Source: Microbacterium paludicola
GTDB taxonomy: Bacteria > Actinomycetota > Actinomycetes > Actinomycetales > Microbacteriaceae
DNA: 64,000 bases
Assembly: GCF_015235415.1 (NCBI RefSeq)
Contig: NZ_JADGLL010000005.1
Location: 47,783 to 111,782 of the forward strand
Direction: 5' to 3'
The notes under the pieces were generated by a model, which did not search any database, had not been told where the DNA came from, and saw nothing but the letters and a program-made list of their open reading frames with translations. Made by a program: the position numbers and the translations under genes. Shown here piece by piece: positions 34,818 through 43,750 of the stretch. Position 1 is the stretch's first letter. The number at the start of each line of letters is the position of its first letter.

Positions 34818-35995
34818 GCGGCCACCGGTTGCGCGGGCTGGGGCACGGCCACGGACGAGGCGAGCGCCACGGCGGCGCCGCACAGGAGAATGGGCACCGC
34901 GATCGCGACGCTGAGCGTCATCCCCTCGGCGAGCCACCCGATCAGCGCCGGTCCGGCGAGCAGGCCGACGTAGCCGGCGCCGACGATCCGCGACATCACC
35001 ACACCCGCGTTGGCGGCGCCGAGGCCGCCGGCGGCGGTGAAGATCTGCGGCACCGCTCCCGACAGGCCGAGGCCGAACAGGATCCAGCCGCCGAGCGCGA
35101 CGGGCACGGCCGTCGACAGCGTGACGACGAGCAGGCCCACGGCCGCCACCGCGGCGCCGTAGCGGACGATCGCCACCGGCCCGACCCGGGCCGCGACGCC
35201 GTCGGCGGCGAAGCGCCCGGCGGTCATGGCGACCGCGAAGGCCGCATAGGCGAGGGCGGCGGTCGACTCGGACGCGCCGAGGTGCTCGCGCGTGTGCAGC
35301 GCGCTCCAGTCGGCGGCGACGCCCTCGGCGAGCATCAGCATGAACGCGAGGGTGCCGAGCAGGATCGCTCGTCGGGCGAGCCCCGGAACCGGGCCGCCCT
35401 CCGGTCCGTCGATGTGGGGCGTCGCCGGGGAGATGTCCGCGTCGCCCAGCAGGCCCGGAAGGGCGATCGCGGCGGCCGTGGCGGCGATCGCCGCCGCGAC
35501 GAGGAACAGCACCGGAAGGTCCCAGCCGAGCGCATGGCCCAGCGCGCCGAAGCCGGCGCCGATCGCGCCGCCGACCGAGAACCAGGCGTGGAAGCTGGCC
35601 ATGATCGGCCGCTGGTAGCGCCGCTCGACGACGACCGCGTGCGCGTTCATCGCGACGTCGAGCGTGCCGTTTCCGAGCCCGATCGCGAACACGGCGACGG
35701 CGAGCGTCACGGGGTCGGTCGCGAGCGGCGGTGTCAGCGTCGCGAGGATCAGCATGGCGGCGCCCGTGATGGTGGCGACGCGACTGCCGACGCGGTCGAC
35801 GATCCATCCGGTCGCCTGCATCGCCACGAACGAGCCGAGCCCCAGGAGCAGCAGCAGCCCGCCGAGAACACCATGCGAGACCCCCGACTGCTGTTGGATC
35901 GCCGGGATGTTCACGACCCAGGTCGCGAGCAGGAATCCGTTGACGAGGAAGGCGCCGATCACGGCGCGGCGTGCGCGCCGGTCGCGGGCGCTCAC
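34814..35995 (-). CDS. Major facilitator superfamily transporter (12 helices)
   Basis: 393 residues from the GTG at 35995, which overlaps the DeoR stop (GTGA). Hydrophobic helices fill the sequence; the loop between helices 2 and 3 reads GWIVDRVGSRV, and NGTLDVAMNAHAVVVERR resembles the fucose/DHA-like MFS branch (e.g. proteins near FucP and YbjJ). A central cytoplasmic loop (about 195-215) divides the two halves. The substrate is unknown; control by the co-transcribed DeoR-type regulator suggests a sugar or sugar-like compound. Confidence 0.88.
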   Translation of the reverse strand: MSARDRRARRAVIGAFLVNGFLLATWVVNIPAIQQQSGVSHGVLGGLLLLLGLGSFVAMQATGWIVDRVGSRVATITGAAMLILATLTPPLATDPVTLAVAVFAIGLGNGTLDVAMNAHAVVVERRYQRPIMASFHAWFSVGGAIGAGFGALGHALGWDLPVLFLVAAAIAATAAAIALPGLLGDADISPATPHIDGPEGGPVPGLARRAILLGTLAFMLMLAEGVAADWSALHTREHLGASESTAALAYAAFAVAMTAGRFAADGVAARVGPVAIVRYGAAVAAVGLLVVTLSTAVPVALGGWILFGLGLSGAVPQIFTAAGGLGAANAGVVMSRIVGAGYVGLLAGPALIGWLAEGMTLSVAIAVPILLCGAAVALASSVAVPQPAQPVAA

Positions 35996-36750
35996 GCGAT
36001 CACCACGTCGACGCGGCTCTCCTCGAGGAGGGCGCTCTCCTCGGGGGTGGGCTGATGGTCGGTGACAAGGATGTCGAACGAGGAGAGATCGGCGATCGCG
36101 GCGAAGGCTGACCGTCCCCACTTGGTGGCGTCGCACAGCAGGATGCGGCGCTCGGCCGATGCCATCGCGGCCTGCTTGACCGCGGCGTCGTCGGTGTCGT
36201 ACGCGGTGGCGCCGCCCTCGAGGCTGAGCGCGCACGGGGAGATCACGGCCGTGTCGAAGCGCAGGCCCGAGAGGGTGCGCTGGGTCAGCGGTCCGGTGAA
36301 GGAGTGCTCGCCGGGTCGCAGCTCACCACCAGGGGCGGTGATGCGGACGCGAGCGCCCTCTGCGAGCGCGTTCATGGCGGGCAGCGACAGGGGAACGACG
36401 CGCAGGGAGAGCTCTCGCATCGCGTGCGCGACCTCGACGGCCGTCGTGCCGCTGTCGAGCACGACGGCTTCGCCGGGTGCGAGCAGAGCGGCGGCCGCCT
36501 GGCCGATTCGGCGCTTGCCGTCGGGATTGCTGCCGGCACGCGCGCCGAAGGGCTGCTCGAGTCCGCGCAGCTCGGCCCGGCGTGCCCCACCGTGGACGCG
36601 GCGCAGCAGGCCCTGCGCGTCGAGGTCGGCGAGGTCGCGCCGCAGGGTCGCCTCGGATGCCCCGAGCTCTGCGGCGAGATCGGCGACGGCGACGGCGCCG
36701 TCCTCCTGCACGCGCGCCAGGATCCGGCGGTGTCGTTCGTTCGTCAGCAT
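35992..36750 (-). CDS. DeoR/GlpR family transcriptional regulator
   Basis: 252 residues. N-terminal HTH (NERHRRILARVQEDGAVAV, then ELGASEATLRRDLADLDAQG) and the GGA motif RRVHGGA, followed by the DeoR sensor domain with VLDSGTTAVEVAHA and FDTAVISPCALS. This family usually responds to phosphorylated sugars. It heads a unit with the MFS and the mini-LacI gene. The start is leaderless (TATCGT at 36757-36762, 6 nt before the ATG) and lies inside a repeat of TGAACGA elements, a likely self-operator. Confidence 0.9.
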   Translation of the reverse strand: MLTNERHRRILARVQEDGAVAVADLAAELGASEATLRRDLADLDAQGLLRRVHGGARRAELRGLEQPFGARAGSNPDGKRRIGQAAAALLAPGEAVVLDSGTTAVEVAHAMRELSLRVVPLSLPAMNALAEGARVRITAPGGELRPGEHSFTGPLTQRTLSGLRFDTAVISPCALSLEGGATAYDTDDAAVKQAAMASAERRILLCDATKWGRSAFAAIADLSSFDILVTDHQPTPEESALLEESRVDVVIA

Positions 36751-36780
36751 GCGTGAACGATAAGCGATCATGAACGAACG
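36734..36780. promoter_or_regulatory. Inverted and direct repeats around the DeoR start (candidate operator)
   Basis: CGTTCGTTC (from 36734) faces GAACGAACG (36772-36780), and TGAACGA is repeated directly at 36754-36760 and 36771-36777, 17 nt apart. The -10 box of the regulator lies between them. DeoR proteins bind such repeated sites. Confidence 0.5.
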
Positions 36781-36798
36781 CGCAAACGTGATGCGCGA

Positions 36799-36993
36799 GT
36801 GAGCGGGGATTCGAGCGGCTTCCAGCTGCTCGGTCTGCTGAGCCCGCTCGACATCCTGTTCGCCTTCGTGAGCCTCGTGCTCGTCTTCACGACGGCCGAT
36901 CGCCGGGGCCTGCCCGGGATCATCCTGCGCCGACCGCTGGAGATCAGCCGGGAGGCGCCACAGGCATCGGCGCCTCCGCGCGCGGATCGGTGA
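36799..36993 (+). CDS. Candidate small membrane protein, divergent from the DeoR gene
   Basis: 64 residues from a GTG at 36799. One strongly hydrophobic helix (LLSPLDILFAFVSLVLVF, about 13-30) precedes a basic stretch TADRRGLPGIILRR. About 90 percent of codons end in G or C, as in real genes here, whereas the opposite strand is non-coding over the first 145 bp. There is no clear ribosome site, and the last 50 nt overlap the 3' end of the frameshifted MFS gene. No family recognised. Confidence 0.45.
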   Translation: MSGDSSGFQLLGLLSPLDILFAFVSLVLVFTTADRRGLPGIILRRPLEISREAPQASAPPRADR

Positions 36994-38408
36994 ACGCGCC
37001 GTTCGGCACGACCGTGAGTGCGGCCGCGGCGGCGAGGCCCGTCGCGCCGCACACGATCCAGACCGTGACATAGCCCGCGAACGACCCCGCGGTGCTCTCG
37101 GCCGCGGCCCCCGCACCCTGCAGCAGGGCGATGCCGAACACGCAGGACGCGATGGCGCCGCCGACGGTCTTGACGGCGTTCGTGAGGCCGGTCGCCTGTC
37201 CCGTCGCCCAGGCGGGCGCCGCGGACGCCGCCGCGGCGGGAAGCGCGGCGACGAGCGCGCCCGAGCCGACGCCTGCGACGGCCATGTTCGTCACGAGCTG
37301 CGCGTACGCGTCGTGGAACGGCAGGAACAGCAGGTAACCGACGCCGACGAGCGCGCTCGCGCCGATCAGCGCCACGCGCGGCGACGCGAGGCGAGCGGCG
37401 ACGGGGTAGAGCAGGGCACCGCCGATCATCGCGATCAGGTACAGCCCGATGATCACCGACGTCGCGAAGCCCGCCGTGCCGAGCCCGTATCCGTGCACGG
37501 CCGGATCCGTGCGGGCGAACGTCGACAGCGGCGCCTGCGCGCCGAGGACGCTCACGCCGAACAGCCCTGCGGTCAGGAACACCGGCCAGAGGGCAGGATC
37601 GACGAACATGCGCACGTCGATGAGCGGATCCTTCGTCCGCCGTTCCCAGAGCGCGAACGGCACGATCAGCAGCGCGCCGCCGAGCACCAGCGCCCAGGCG
37701 AGCGGTCCGCCGTCGAGGCGAAGCAGGCTCAGACCGCCCGTGAACGCGAGCAGCGCGAGCGTCAGCAGCACGATTCCCGTGGTGTCGAGCCTGCCGCCGC
37801 TGACCGCGGGCGACTCGGTGACGCCGAACAGGATGACGACGAAGCACGCGGCGACCGCGAGGGCCGGGACGAGCAGCACGATCCACAGCGGCAGTGCGTC
37901 GACGAGCGCCCCGCCGGCGAGGGCGCCGGTGATCGCCCCGGCTTCGAGGGCCGCCACGAGCAGTCCCGCGGCGCGCGCGGTCAGGATCGATCCGGCCCCG
38001 CTCGCGCGGGATCGCGACCAGATCAGCGCGATCTCCAGGGGCAGCCAGACGACGTAGAAGCCCTGCAGCGCCCAGGCGACGAGGAACACCGCGAACGAGT
38101 CGGTGAACGGCAGGGCGAACGAGGCGGCGGCGGTGAGCGCGGTGGACACGAGCAGCATGCGCTTGTGGCCGACCATGTCGCCGAGCTTCGCGAAGATCGG
38201 CACGACCAGCGCCGAGAGCATCAGCTGCGAGCCCTCGAGCCAGTTCACGTCGGCGTCGTGGATGCCCACGTGCCGCGCGATGTCGGTGAGCATCGGGGTG
38301 TAGTACCCCCGGCAGCACGCCGCTCGTGAACTCGACGAACGCGAGGAAGCCGACGACGCCGGCGAGGGCGCCGAGCCGGGGCTTCGAGGCGACGACAGCG
38401 GTGCTCAT
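36944..38408 (-). pseudogene. MFS drug-resistance-type transporter (DHA2-like), frameshifted by one base
   Basis: The gene starts at the ATG at 38408 (MSTAVVASKPRLGALAGVVG), overlapping the M20 stop, and reads GFLAFVEFTSGVLPG. The frame then breaks at a run of five C (38306-38310, plus strand). With four C it would continue YYTPMLTDIARHVGIHDADV and on through about 14 helices to the stop at 36944. The total length, 1465 nt, is one more than a multiple of three, as expected for a single insertion. Motif A reads LGDMVGHKRML. This is either a sequencing error in a homopolymer or a recent mutation; all the rest of the 487-residue protein is intact. Confidence 0.88.
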
Positions 38409-39784
38409 GAGTGCTCCGTCAGGTTCGTGATGAGGGCGACGTGGAAGTCTCGGCCGCGCTCGAGCGAGGCGACCTCGACCCGCTCGTCCACGCCGTGGAT
38501 GGATGCCCGCTGCGCCGCCGACATCTCGAGCGGCGCGAAGCGGTATACGGCGGGGCTGAAGCGGTGGAAGTGGCGCGCGTCGCTCGCCTGCATCATCAGG
38601 TACGGCGCGGGCAGCGCATCCGGGTACGCGACGCGCGCGGCGGCCGCCACGGCGGCGAACGCGGGCCCGTCGACGGGTGACTCGGGCGAGGGATCGCTTC
38701 CCTCCAGCACCTCGACGCTCACCTTCGGATCCCGGATGCGCCGGCGGATGCGCGCGAGCGTCCCCGCGACGGTCTCGCCGGGGAGGATTCGGACGTTCAG
38801 CGTCGCCGACGCGCGCGCGGGCAGGACGTTCGCGGCCGATCCGCCGTCGAGCAGGGTGGCCGCGATCGTGGTGCGGACGAGTGCCGCGGGCTCGCCGCCC
38901 AGGCGGGCGAACACCCGGGCGGTGAGCGGCCTCGCGACGGCGAGGATCCGCAGCAGCAGGCGAGAGGCGCCCGTGGCCCTGCCCGCGAAGGTCTCGAGCA
39001 TCCGGGCGATCGCGGTCGTCACCCGCGGCGGGAACGTCGCGGGGCCGAGGCGGTCGACGGCCGCGGCGATCCGCCCGATGGCCGTCGTGCCGCGCGGCGC
39101 GGACGCGTGACCGCCGTCGCCCTGCGCCTCGATCCGGAACGTCGCGACGCCCTTCTCGCCGACGCCGATCATCGCCGCACGCCCCTTCACAAACGGCAGG
39201 GGAGAGTCGACGACGGCACCGCCCTCGTCGACGACCAGCCACGGCACGATTCCGCGCTCGCGCAGGGTCAGCGCGATCGCGCGCGCCGCGTCGCCGAACG
39301 TCTCCTCGTTGCCGCCGAACGAGAGGTGCACGTCGCGCGCGGGCGTGAAGCCGGTCGCGAGCAGATCCTCGACCGCTTCGAGGATGACGAGCAGCGGCCC
39401 CTTGTCGTCGAGGGCGCCGCGCCCGTGCACCCAGCCGTCGGCGACGACGCCGTCGAACGGGCGACGCGCCCATCCGTCGGCCTCGTCGGCGGGCACCACG
39501 TCATAGTGGGCCATGAGCACAACGGGGGAGGCATCGCTCCTGCCGCGCCACCGGTACAGCAGCCCGAGGTCGGTGATCCGCTCGAGTTCCAGCGAATCGT
39601 GCACGCGCGGATACAGCTCGGCGAGCAGCGCGACGAACTCCTCGAACGGGGCCGCGCCGCGCACGGCGTACTCGGCGCTGACCGTCGGGATCCGGATCAT
39701 CTGCGCCAGGCGCTCGGCGTAGCCCTCGCGGCGGGGGACATCGGCGTCGGGGCGCGTCGACGCGGCGTGGCTCGGGTCTGCCAT
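38405..39784 (-). CDS. M20 family metallopeptidase (dipeptidase/carboxypeptidase)
   Basis: 459 residues from the ATG at 39784. Zinc ligands and catalytic residues of M20 are visible: His93 and catalytic Asp95 (MAHYDVVP), bridging Asp126 (GRGALDDKG) and the Glu pair 160-161 (GGNEETFG). A dimerisation domain follows (about 215-340), and the C-terminal His is probably in SDARHFHRFSP. It should hydrolyse dipeptides or N-acyl amino acids. The start is leaderless (TACTGT, 39791-39796). Its stop overlaps the ATG of the frameshifted MFS gene, so they form an operon. Confidence 0.9.
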   Translation of the reverse strand: MADPSHAASTRPDADVPRREGYAERLAQMIRIPTVSAEYAVRGAAPFEEFVALLAELYPRVHDSLELERITDLGLLYRWRGRSDASPVVLMAHYDVVPADEADGWARRPFDGVVADGWVHGRGALDDKGPLLVILEAVEDLLATGFTPARDVHLSFGGNEETFGDAARAIALTLRERGIVPWLVVDEGGAVVDSPLPFVKGRAAMIGVGEKGVATFRIEAQGDGGHASAPRGTTAIGRIAAAVDRLGPATFPPRVTTAIARMLETFAGRATGASRLLLRILAVARPLTARVFARLGGEPAALVRTTIAATLLDGGSAANVLPARASATLNVRILPGETVAGTLARIRRRIRDPKVSVEVLEGSDPSPESPVDGPAFAAVAAAARVAYPDALPAPYLMMQASDARHFHRFSPAVYRFAPLEMSAAQRASIHGVDERVEVASLERGRDFHVALITNLTEHS

Positions 39785-39790
39785 GCGCTC

Positions 39791-39796
39791 ACAGTA
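39791..39796 (-). promoter_or_regulatory. -10 box TACTGT, leaderless start of the M20 peptidase
   Basis: On the minus strand TACTGT, then GAGCGC, then the ATG at 39784. Confidence 0.55.
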
Positions 39797-39999
39797 GTGG
39801 GTGGCGCCCGTCGCGAAGAACACCCCCGTGCCGCGGGATCCCGGGCCGACGGCGCCGGTCGGCGGGGAGCGGGAATGGCGCGGCGCGGCGATCCGTTGTA
39901 GTCTGTGATGCTCGGTGTTCTTCACCGAGGGTGGCCCTCCGTGAGGCGGGCCTGGTAACTCAACAGTGCGACAGCGCCTCCTTCACGCGAAGGATTCAC

Positions 40000-40366
40000 G
40001 GGGATGATCGGTTTCGACATTGCTTGCGAATCTGCGAGAAGCGGGCCGAGGATGCGGGGTTATCTCGTTAACGCTCCCTGCAAACCAATAAGTGCCAACT
40101 CCAAGCGCACTGACTTCGCCCTCGCTGCGTAAGCGAGCCCGATAGTCCGTCAGACCGTGGGTGATCCCGACACGGATTCTGGCGTCATCTAGGGATCTTG
40201 CTGCGTGACGGTGTCGGGACGTCACGCGGGACTCTTTCTCGACTGGGCCCGTCGACTTAGGTGTCTGTGACAAAGGTCGGGGCCGAGCAGAACGCTTTCA
40301 CAGACTGCGCCCGGAGAAGCCCCAGAGACTCAGCGATGGACGGGGGTTCGATTCCCCCCATCTCCA
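40000..40366 (+). ncRNA. ssrA: tmRNA (trans-translation RNA)
   Basis: One-piece tmRNA of about 367 nt. The 5' end GGGGATGATCGGTTTCGACA and the 3' end GGTTCGATTCCCCCCATCTCC plus A form the tRNA-Ala-like domain, with a 7-bp acceptor stem containing one G:U pair. The tag reading frame starts at GCC 40094 and ends at TAA 40130-40132, giving ANSKRTDFALAA, a typical actinobacterial degradation tag. CCA is not encoded (CGGA follows). With SmpB it rescues stalled ribosomes. A perfect terminator hairpin follows. Confidence 0.95.
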
Positions 40367-40386
40367 CGGACGTTGTCGCACTGAAC

Positions 40387-40422
40387 GAAGCCCTCGCGAT
40401 CCCGCCGGATCGCGAGGGCTTC
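40387..40422 (+). terminator. Rho-independent terminator of ssrA
   Basis: A 16-bp perfect stem, GAAGCCCTCGCGATCC with GGATCGCGAGGGCTTC, and a CGCC loop, followed by GTCGTTCC. Confidence 0.9.
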
Positions 40423-40465
40423 GTCGTTCCCGGCTCGTCGGTTGCCGCGACACTCGTGCACTCAA

Positions 40466-40471
40466 TACGGT
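40466..40471 (+). promoter_or_regulatory. -10 box TACGGT, leaderless start of the Gfo/Idh/MocA gene
   Basis: TACGGT, six bases, then the ATG at 40478. Confidence 0.55.
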
Positions 40472-40477
40472 GGCGGG

Positions 40478-41563
40478 ATGCAGCCGACGACGCCCGGGAC
40501 CTTCGCCATCGTCGGAGACGGATACCGGGCGGGGCTGATCGCCCGCGTCGCGCGGCGGCTCGAGGGACGCCTGCGGCTGACGGGCATCGCCACTCGGCGT
40601 CCCGAACGGCGTGAAGGCCTCGAGCGGGAACACGGCGTACCGGTCTGGACCGATGCCGCCGCCCTCGCCGGCGAGGTGGAGGCCGACTTCGTGTTCGTCG
40701 CCGTGCAGGGGGACAGGGCACCGGCCGTCGTCGCCGCGCTCGCGGCCGCCGGCCGCGCCGTGCTCGTCGAGACGCCGCCCGCCCCCGATGTCACGGGGCT
40801 CGTCGACCTGCACCGGCTCGTCGAGGGCGGGTCCGTGATCCAGGTCGCCGAGCAGTACCACCTCGAGCCGCTCGTCACGGCGCAGCTTGCCGTGGCCCAG
40901 GCGGGTCTCCTCGGCGAGGTGACACAGGCGGACGTCGCCATCGCCCACGAGTACCACGGCGTGAGCGTGATCCGGCGGGCGCTCGGAGTCGGCTTCGACC
41001 CCGTCACCATCCGCGCGATGCGCACCGCGGCGCCGGTGATGTGGGGGCCCGAGCGCGCCGGCGACCCGGTGGACGAGCGGATCGCGCCGTCGACGCGCAC
41101 GCTCGCCTGGCTCGACTTCGACGGACGGCTGGGTGTGTACGACTTCGACGAGCAGCAGTACCGCTCGTGGATCCGCACCCCGCGGCTGCAGCTGCGCGGC
41201 TCGCACGGCGAACTTCGCGACACGACGGTGCGTCGGGTGCTGGATCACCGCACTCCTGTCCGCTCCGAGATCACGCGCCTCGACGCCGGCGGCCCCGGGA
41301 ACCACGAGGGGATGTACCTGCGGGGATACCAGCTCCACGGGCAGTGGCTGTTCCGCAACGACCTCGCGCCGGCGCGGCTCGCCGAGGACGAGATCGGCAT
41401 CGCCCGCGCCCTGCTCGGAATGCTGGCGCACGTGCACGGCGGCCCTCCCATCTACGACCTCGCCGAGGCCGCGCAGGATCACCACCTCGGGCTGCTCATC
41501 CGGCAAGCCGCCGAAACGGGGGAGACCGTGCGGTCGGAGCGGATGCCCTGGGCGCCGCGCTGA
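40478..41563 (+). CDS. Gfo/Idh/MocA family oxidoreductase
   Basis: 361 residues, leaderless ATG. Rossmann domain with TFAIVGDGYRAGLIARVARR and a beta-alpha repeat to about residue 120; the usual EKP reads ETP (VLVETPPAPD), again without the catalytic Lys. The C-terminal domain contains VAEQYHLEP and HEYHGVSVIRRALG, a His-rich region possibly binding substrate or metal. It is not of the Gal80-like branch of the other two. Substrate unknown; a sugar or cyclitol derivative would be typical. It stands alone between ssrA and the DUF7882 gene. Confidence 0.82.
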   Translation: MQPTTPGTFAIVGDGYRAGLIARVARRLEGRLRLTGIATRRPERREGLEREHGVPVWTDAAALAGEVEADFVFVAVQGDRAPAVVAALAAAGRAVLVETPPAPDVTGLVDLHRLVEGGSVIQVAEQYHLEPLVTAQLAVAQAGLLGEVTQADVAIAHEYHGVSVIRRALGVGFDPVTIRAMRTAAPVMWGPERAGDPVDERIAPSTRTLAWLDFDGRLGVYDFDEQQYRSWIRTPRLQLRGSHGELRDTTVRRVLDHRTPVRSEITRLDAGGPGNHEGMYLRGYQLHGQWLFRNDLAPARLAEDEIGIARALLGMLAHVHGGPPIYDLAEAAQDHHLGLLIRQAAETGETVRSERMPWAPR

Positions 41564-41626
41564 TCGGCATCGATCGTCTGATCGGATCCCGCCACCGCGG
41601 GCCTGCGGAATTCCGGTCGCACCGCG

Positions 41627-41632
41627 TACCGT
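41627..41632 (+). promoter_or_regulatory. -10 box TACCGT, leaderless start of the DUF7882 gene
   Basis: TACCGT, seven bases, then the ATG at 41640. Confidence 0.5.
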
Positions 41633-41639
41633 GGGCGCC

Positions 41640-41930
41640 ATGGGGCGCCTCACCTATGACGGATTCGGCACGCCGATCGTCGTCGACGACCTCGAGCTCG
41701 CTCACCTGAAGCTCGTGATGACGACCAAGCTGCGCCGCGCGGAGTGCTTCTCGCTGTCGTGGCGCCACCCGGACGGATCCGGGCGCAGCACCCTCTGGAT
41801 CCATCCGAACATGCAGGTCCGCTTCGACTTCGATTCCGCGGGCGACCCCGAACTCGACCCCGCGCGGATCGCGCGGATGGCGGATGAGGCCGCGTTCGGG
41901 GCCATCACCTTCGGCTGCGCGAGCGCCTGA
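41640..41930 (+). CDS. DUF7882-like small protein
   Basis: 96 residues. Matches the small Microbacteriaceae family that begins MGxLxYxxxxxxxxxDDxxLAHLK: here GRLTYDGFGTPIVVDDLELA, then HLKLVMTTKLRRAECFSLSW and STLWIHPNMQVRFDF. Function unknown. Family members flank or follow many unrelated genes in these genomes. Third-position GC and a leaderless promoter support expression. It converges on the BrkB-family gene, 14 bp away. Confidence 0.82.
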   Translation: MGRLTYDGFGTPIVVDDLELAHLKLVMTTKLRRAECFSLSWRHPDGSGRSTLWIHPNMQVRFDFDSAGDPELDPARIARMADEAAFGAITFGCASA

Positions 41931-41944
41931 CGCGCCGCGTCGGT

Positions 41945-43018
41945 TCAGCGGCGGTCGCGGTCGTCAGGGTCGCCGGCGTTCTCGCGGATCTCCCGCGCCT
42001 CGGCGAGCTCCTTCTCCTCGCGCTCGGCCTTCTTGTCGATCCGCGAGGTGTCGCGCGGCGGCAGCTGGATGCGCTCCTCCGCCTCGATTCCGCCCTGCAG
42101 CTGGCGCCCTCGCTCGAGTTCGGCGTCGAACTCGGCGCCGAACAGCAGGGCGAGGTTCGCGATCCACAGCCACAGCAGGAAGATGATGACGCCCGCGAGC
42201 GACCCGTAGGTGCGGTCGTAGTTCGAGAAGTTGGCGACGTAGATCCCGAAGCCGAGGGAGGCGAGCACCAGCACCACGATGGCGATCACCGCGCCGGTGC
42301 TCACCCACCGGAACTTCGGCTGCTTCGCGTTGGGCGTGAAGTAGTAGAGCACGGCCACGAAGAACACGACGATGAAGGCGAGCACGGGCCACTTCGCGAT
42401 CTGCCAGATCATCAGGCCGACCTCGCCGATGCCGATCGCCTCGCCCACCGCCTTCGCGACCGGTCCCGACACGATCAGCAGGATGAGCGCGACGACGACG
42501 AGCGCGATCGCCAGCAGCGTGACGCCCAGCTGCGCGGGCTTCAGCTTCCAGAAGGGACGCCCCTCGTCGATCTCCCACACGCGGTTCATGGCCCGGGCGA
42601 ACGCGCCGACGTAGGAGGAGGCCGACCAGATGGCCACGAGCACACCGATGACGAGAGCGAACCCGGCGGCCCCCGATCCCGCCAGCTCCTCGATCGGGCC
42701 CTTCAGGCCCTGCGCGGCATCCGGCGCGACCTGCTCCACGATGCCGAGCACGGCGTTCGCGGCCTCCTTGCCCTGGCCGACGACACCGAGCAGCGAGAAC
42801 ACGGCGATGAGCGCGGGGAACACCGACAGCACCGTGTAGTAGGTGAGGCCTGCCGCCTGGTCCTGGCACTCGTCGTCCTTGAACTCCGCGAACGTCTTCT
42901 TGAGCACGTACTTCCACGACGGCTTCTCGATCTCGCCGATCGAGTCGGGCTTCGCGGGGTGCTCGGGATCCGGCGCGGTCTTCTGGTCGTTCACTGAATG
43001 ATCGGTCGCGGGGCTCAT
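41945..43018 (-). CDS. YihY/BrkB (UPF0761) family membrane protein
   Basis: 357 residues from the ATG at 43018. The family entry motif DQAAGLTYYTVLSVFPALIA (about 54-73) opens the first of six membrane helices; YVGAFARAMNRVWEI, a helix-rich middle and YGSLAGVIIFLLWLWIANLA near the end are also diagnostic. A long charged cytoplasmic tail (after about 300) is rich in Glu/Arg. Once mis-assigned as RNase BN, the family probably acts in envelope or lipid/ion transport. It is next to the envelope-stress cluster at 43.8-45.8 kb. Confidence 0.92.
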   Translation of the reverse strand: MSPATDHSVNDQKTAPDPEHPAKPDSIGEIEKPSWKYVLKKTFAEFKDDECQDQAAGLTYYTVLSVFPALIAVFSLLGVVGQGKEAANAVLGIVEQVAPDAAQGLKGPIEELAGSGAAGFALVIGVLVAIWSASSYVGAFARAMNRVWEIDEGRPFWKLKPAQLGVTLLAIALVVVALILLIVSGPVAKAVGEAIGIGEVGLMIWQIAKWPVLAFIVVFFVAVLYYFTPNAKQPKFRWVSTGAVIAIVVLVLASLGFGIYVANFSNYDRTYGSLAGVIIFLLWLWIANLALLFGAEFDAELERGRQLQGGIEAEERIQLPPRDTSRIDKKAEREEKELAEAREIRENAGDPDDRDRR

Positions 43019-43175
43019 GCACCAATGCAACCCGAGCGGGCCGCCTCGCGCCTCCGGCTTGACGCCACGCGGCGGGCATGGCAGGAGGACGGGGCGACCA
43101 TCCGCGGGCCCGCGATCCGGCGACACCTCACACATCCGTGCGTCGCGACGTCCTGAGGACGAGGAGGATGAACCA

Positions 43176-43590
43176 ATGGACGACCAGGTGACGGATCCGG
43201 CGGCGACGGTCGACGAGCAGGTGCTCGGCGAGCGGCGTCACCTCGTCTCGCTCGCCTTCCGGATGCTCGGCACGGTGGCCGAGGCCGAGGACGCCGTGCA
43301 GGAGACGTACGCGCGCTGGTACCGGATGAGCGAGGTCGACCGTGCCGCGATCGAGGTGCCACGGGCCTGGCTCACCCGCGTCGCGAGCCGCGTGTGCCTC
43401 GACATGCTGACCTCGGCCCGCGCGCGACGGGAGCGCTACGTCGCCCCGTGGCTTCCCGAGCCGGTGCCCGCGTCGGCCTTCGCACAGCCCACACCGGATC
43501 CGCTGGATCGTGTCACGCTGGACGACAGCGTCAGCACGGCGCTGCTTGTGGTGCTCGAGTCGATGACGCCCGCCGAGCGGGTGGTGTTCA
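43176..43590 (+). pseudogene. SigJ-type ECF sigma factor, N-terminal part only
   Basis: From the ATG at 43176 (GAGGAGG upstream) the frame gives RHLVSLAFRMLGTVAEAEDA and VQETYARWYRMSEVDRAAIE, then PRAWLTRVASRVCLDMLTSA, the region 2 signature of ECF41/SigJ-like sigma factors, then LDDSVSTALLVVLESMTPAE at the start of region 4. After ERVVF the match stops abruptly near 43590. The missing region 4 helix-turn-helix and SnoaL-like C-terminal domain are replaced by the tail of another gene in a different frame. The frame runs on to 43961 only through antisense sequence. Confidence 0.85.
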
Positions 43591-43605
43591 TCCCGGTCGC
43601 GGCGT

Positions 43606-43720
43606 CGACCCCGCCGCGTTCCTCGACGACGTGCAGATCTCGGCGATCATCTGGCTCGTGGTCGAGATCAACGCGTGGAACCGCATCGCCGTCTCGTCGC
43701 ACTATCCCGTCGCGCCCTGA
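43606..43720 (+). pseudogene. Carboxymuconolactone-decarboxylase (AhpD-like) gene, C-terminal remnant
   Basis: In the frame +2 relative to the sigma factor the sequence reads FLDDVQISAIIWLVVEINAW, then NRIAVSSHYPVAP and a TGA at 43718-43720. INAWNRIAVSSxxPV is the invariant end of actinobacterial AhpD-like carboxymuconolactone decarboxylases, which are commonly the neighbours of ECF41/SigJ sigma genes. Only about 38 residues remain, so one deletion has joined the two genes. Confidence 0.8.
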
Positions 43721-43750
43721 CGCGGCGCGGTCCCCACCCCGCACGCAGAA

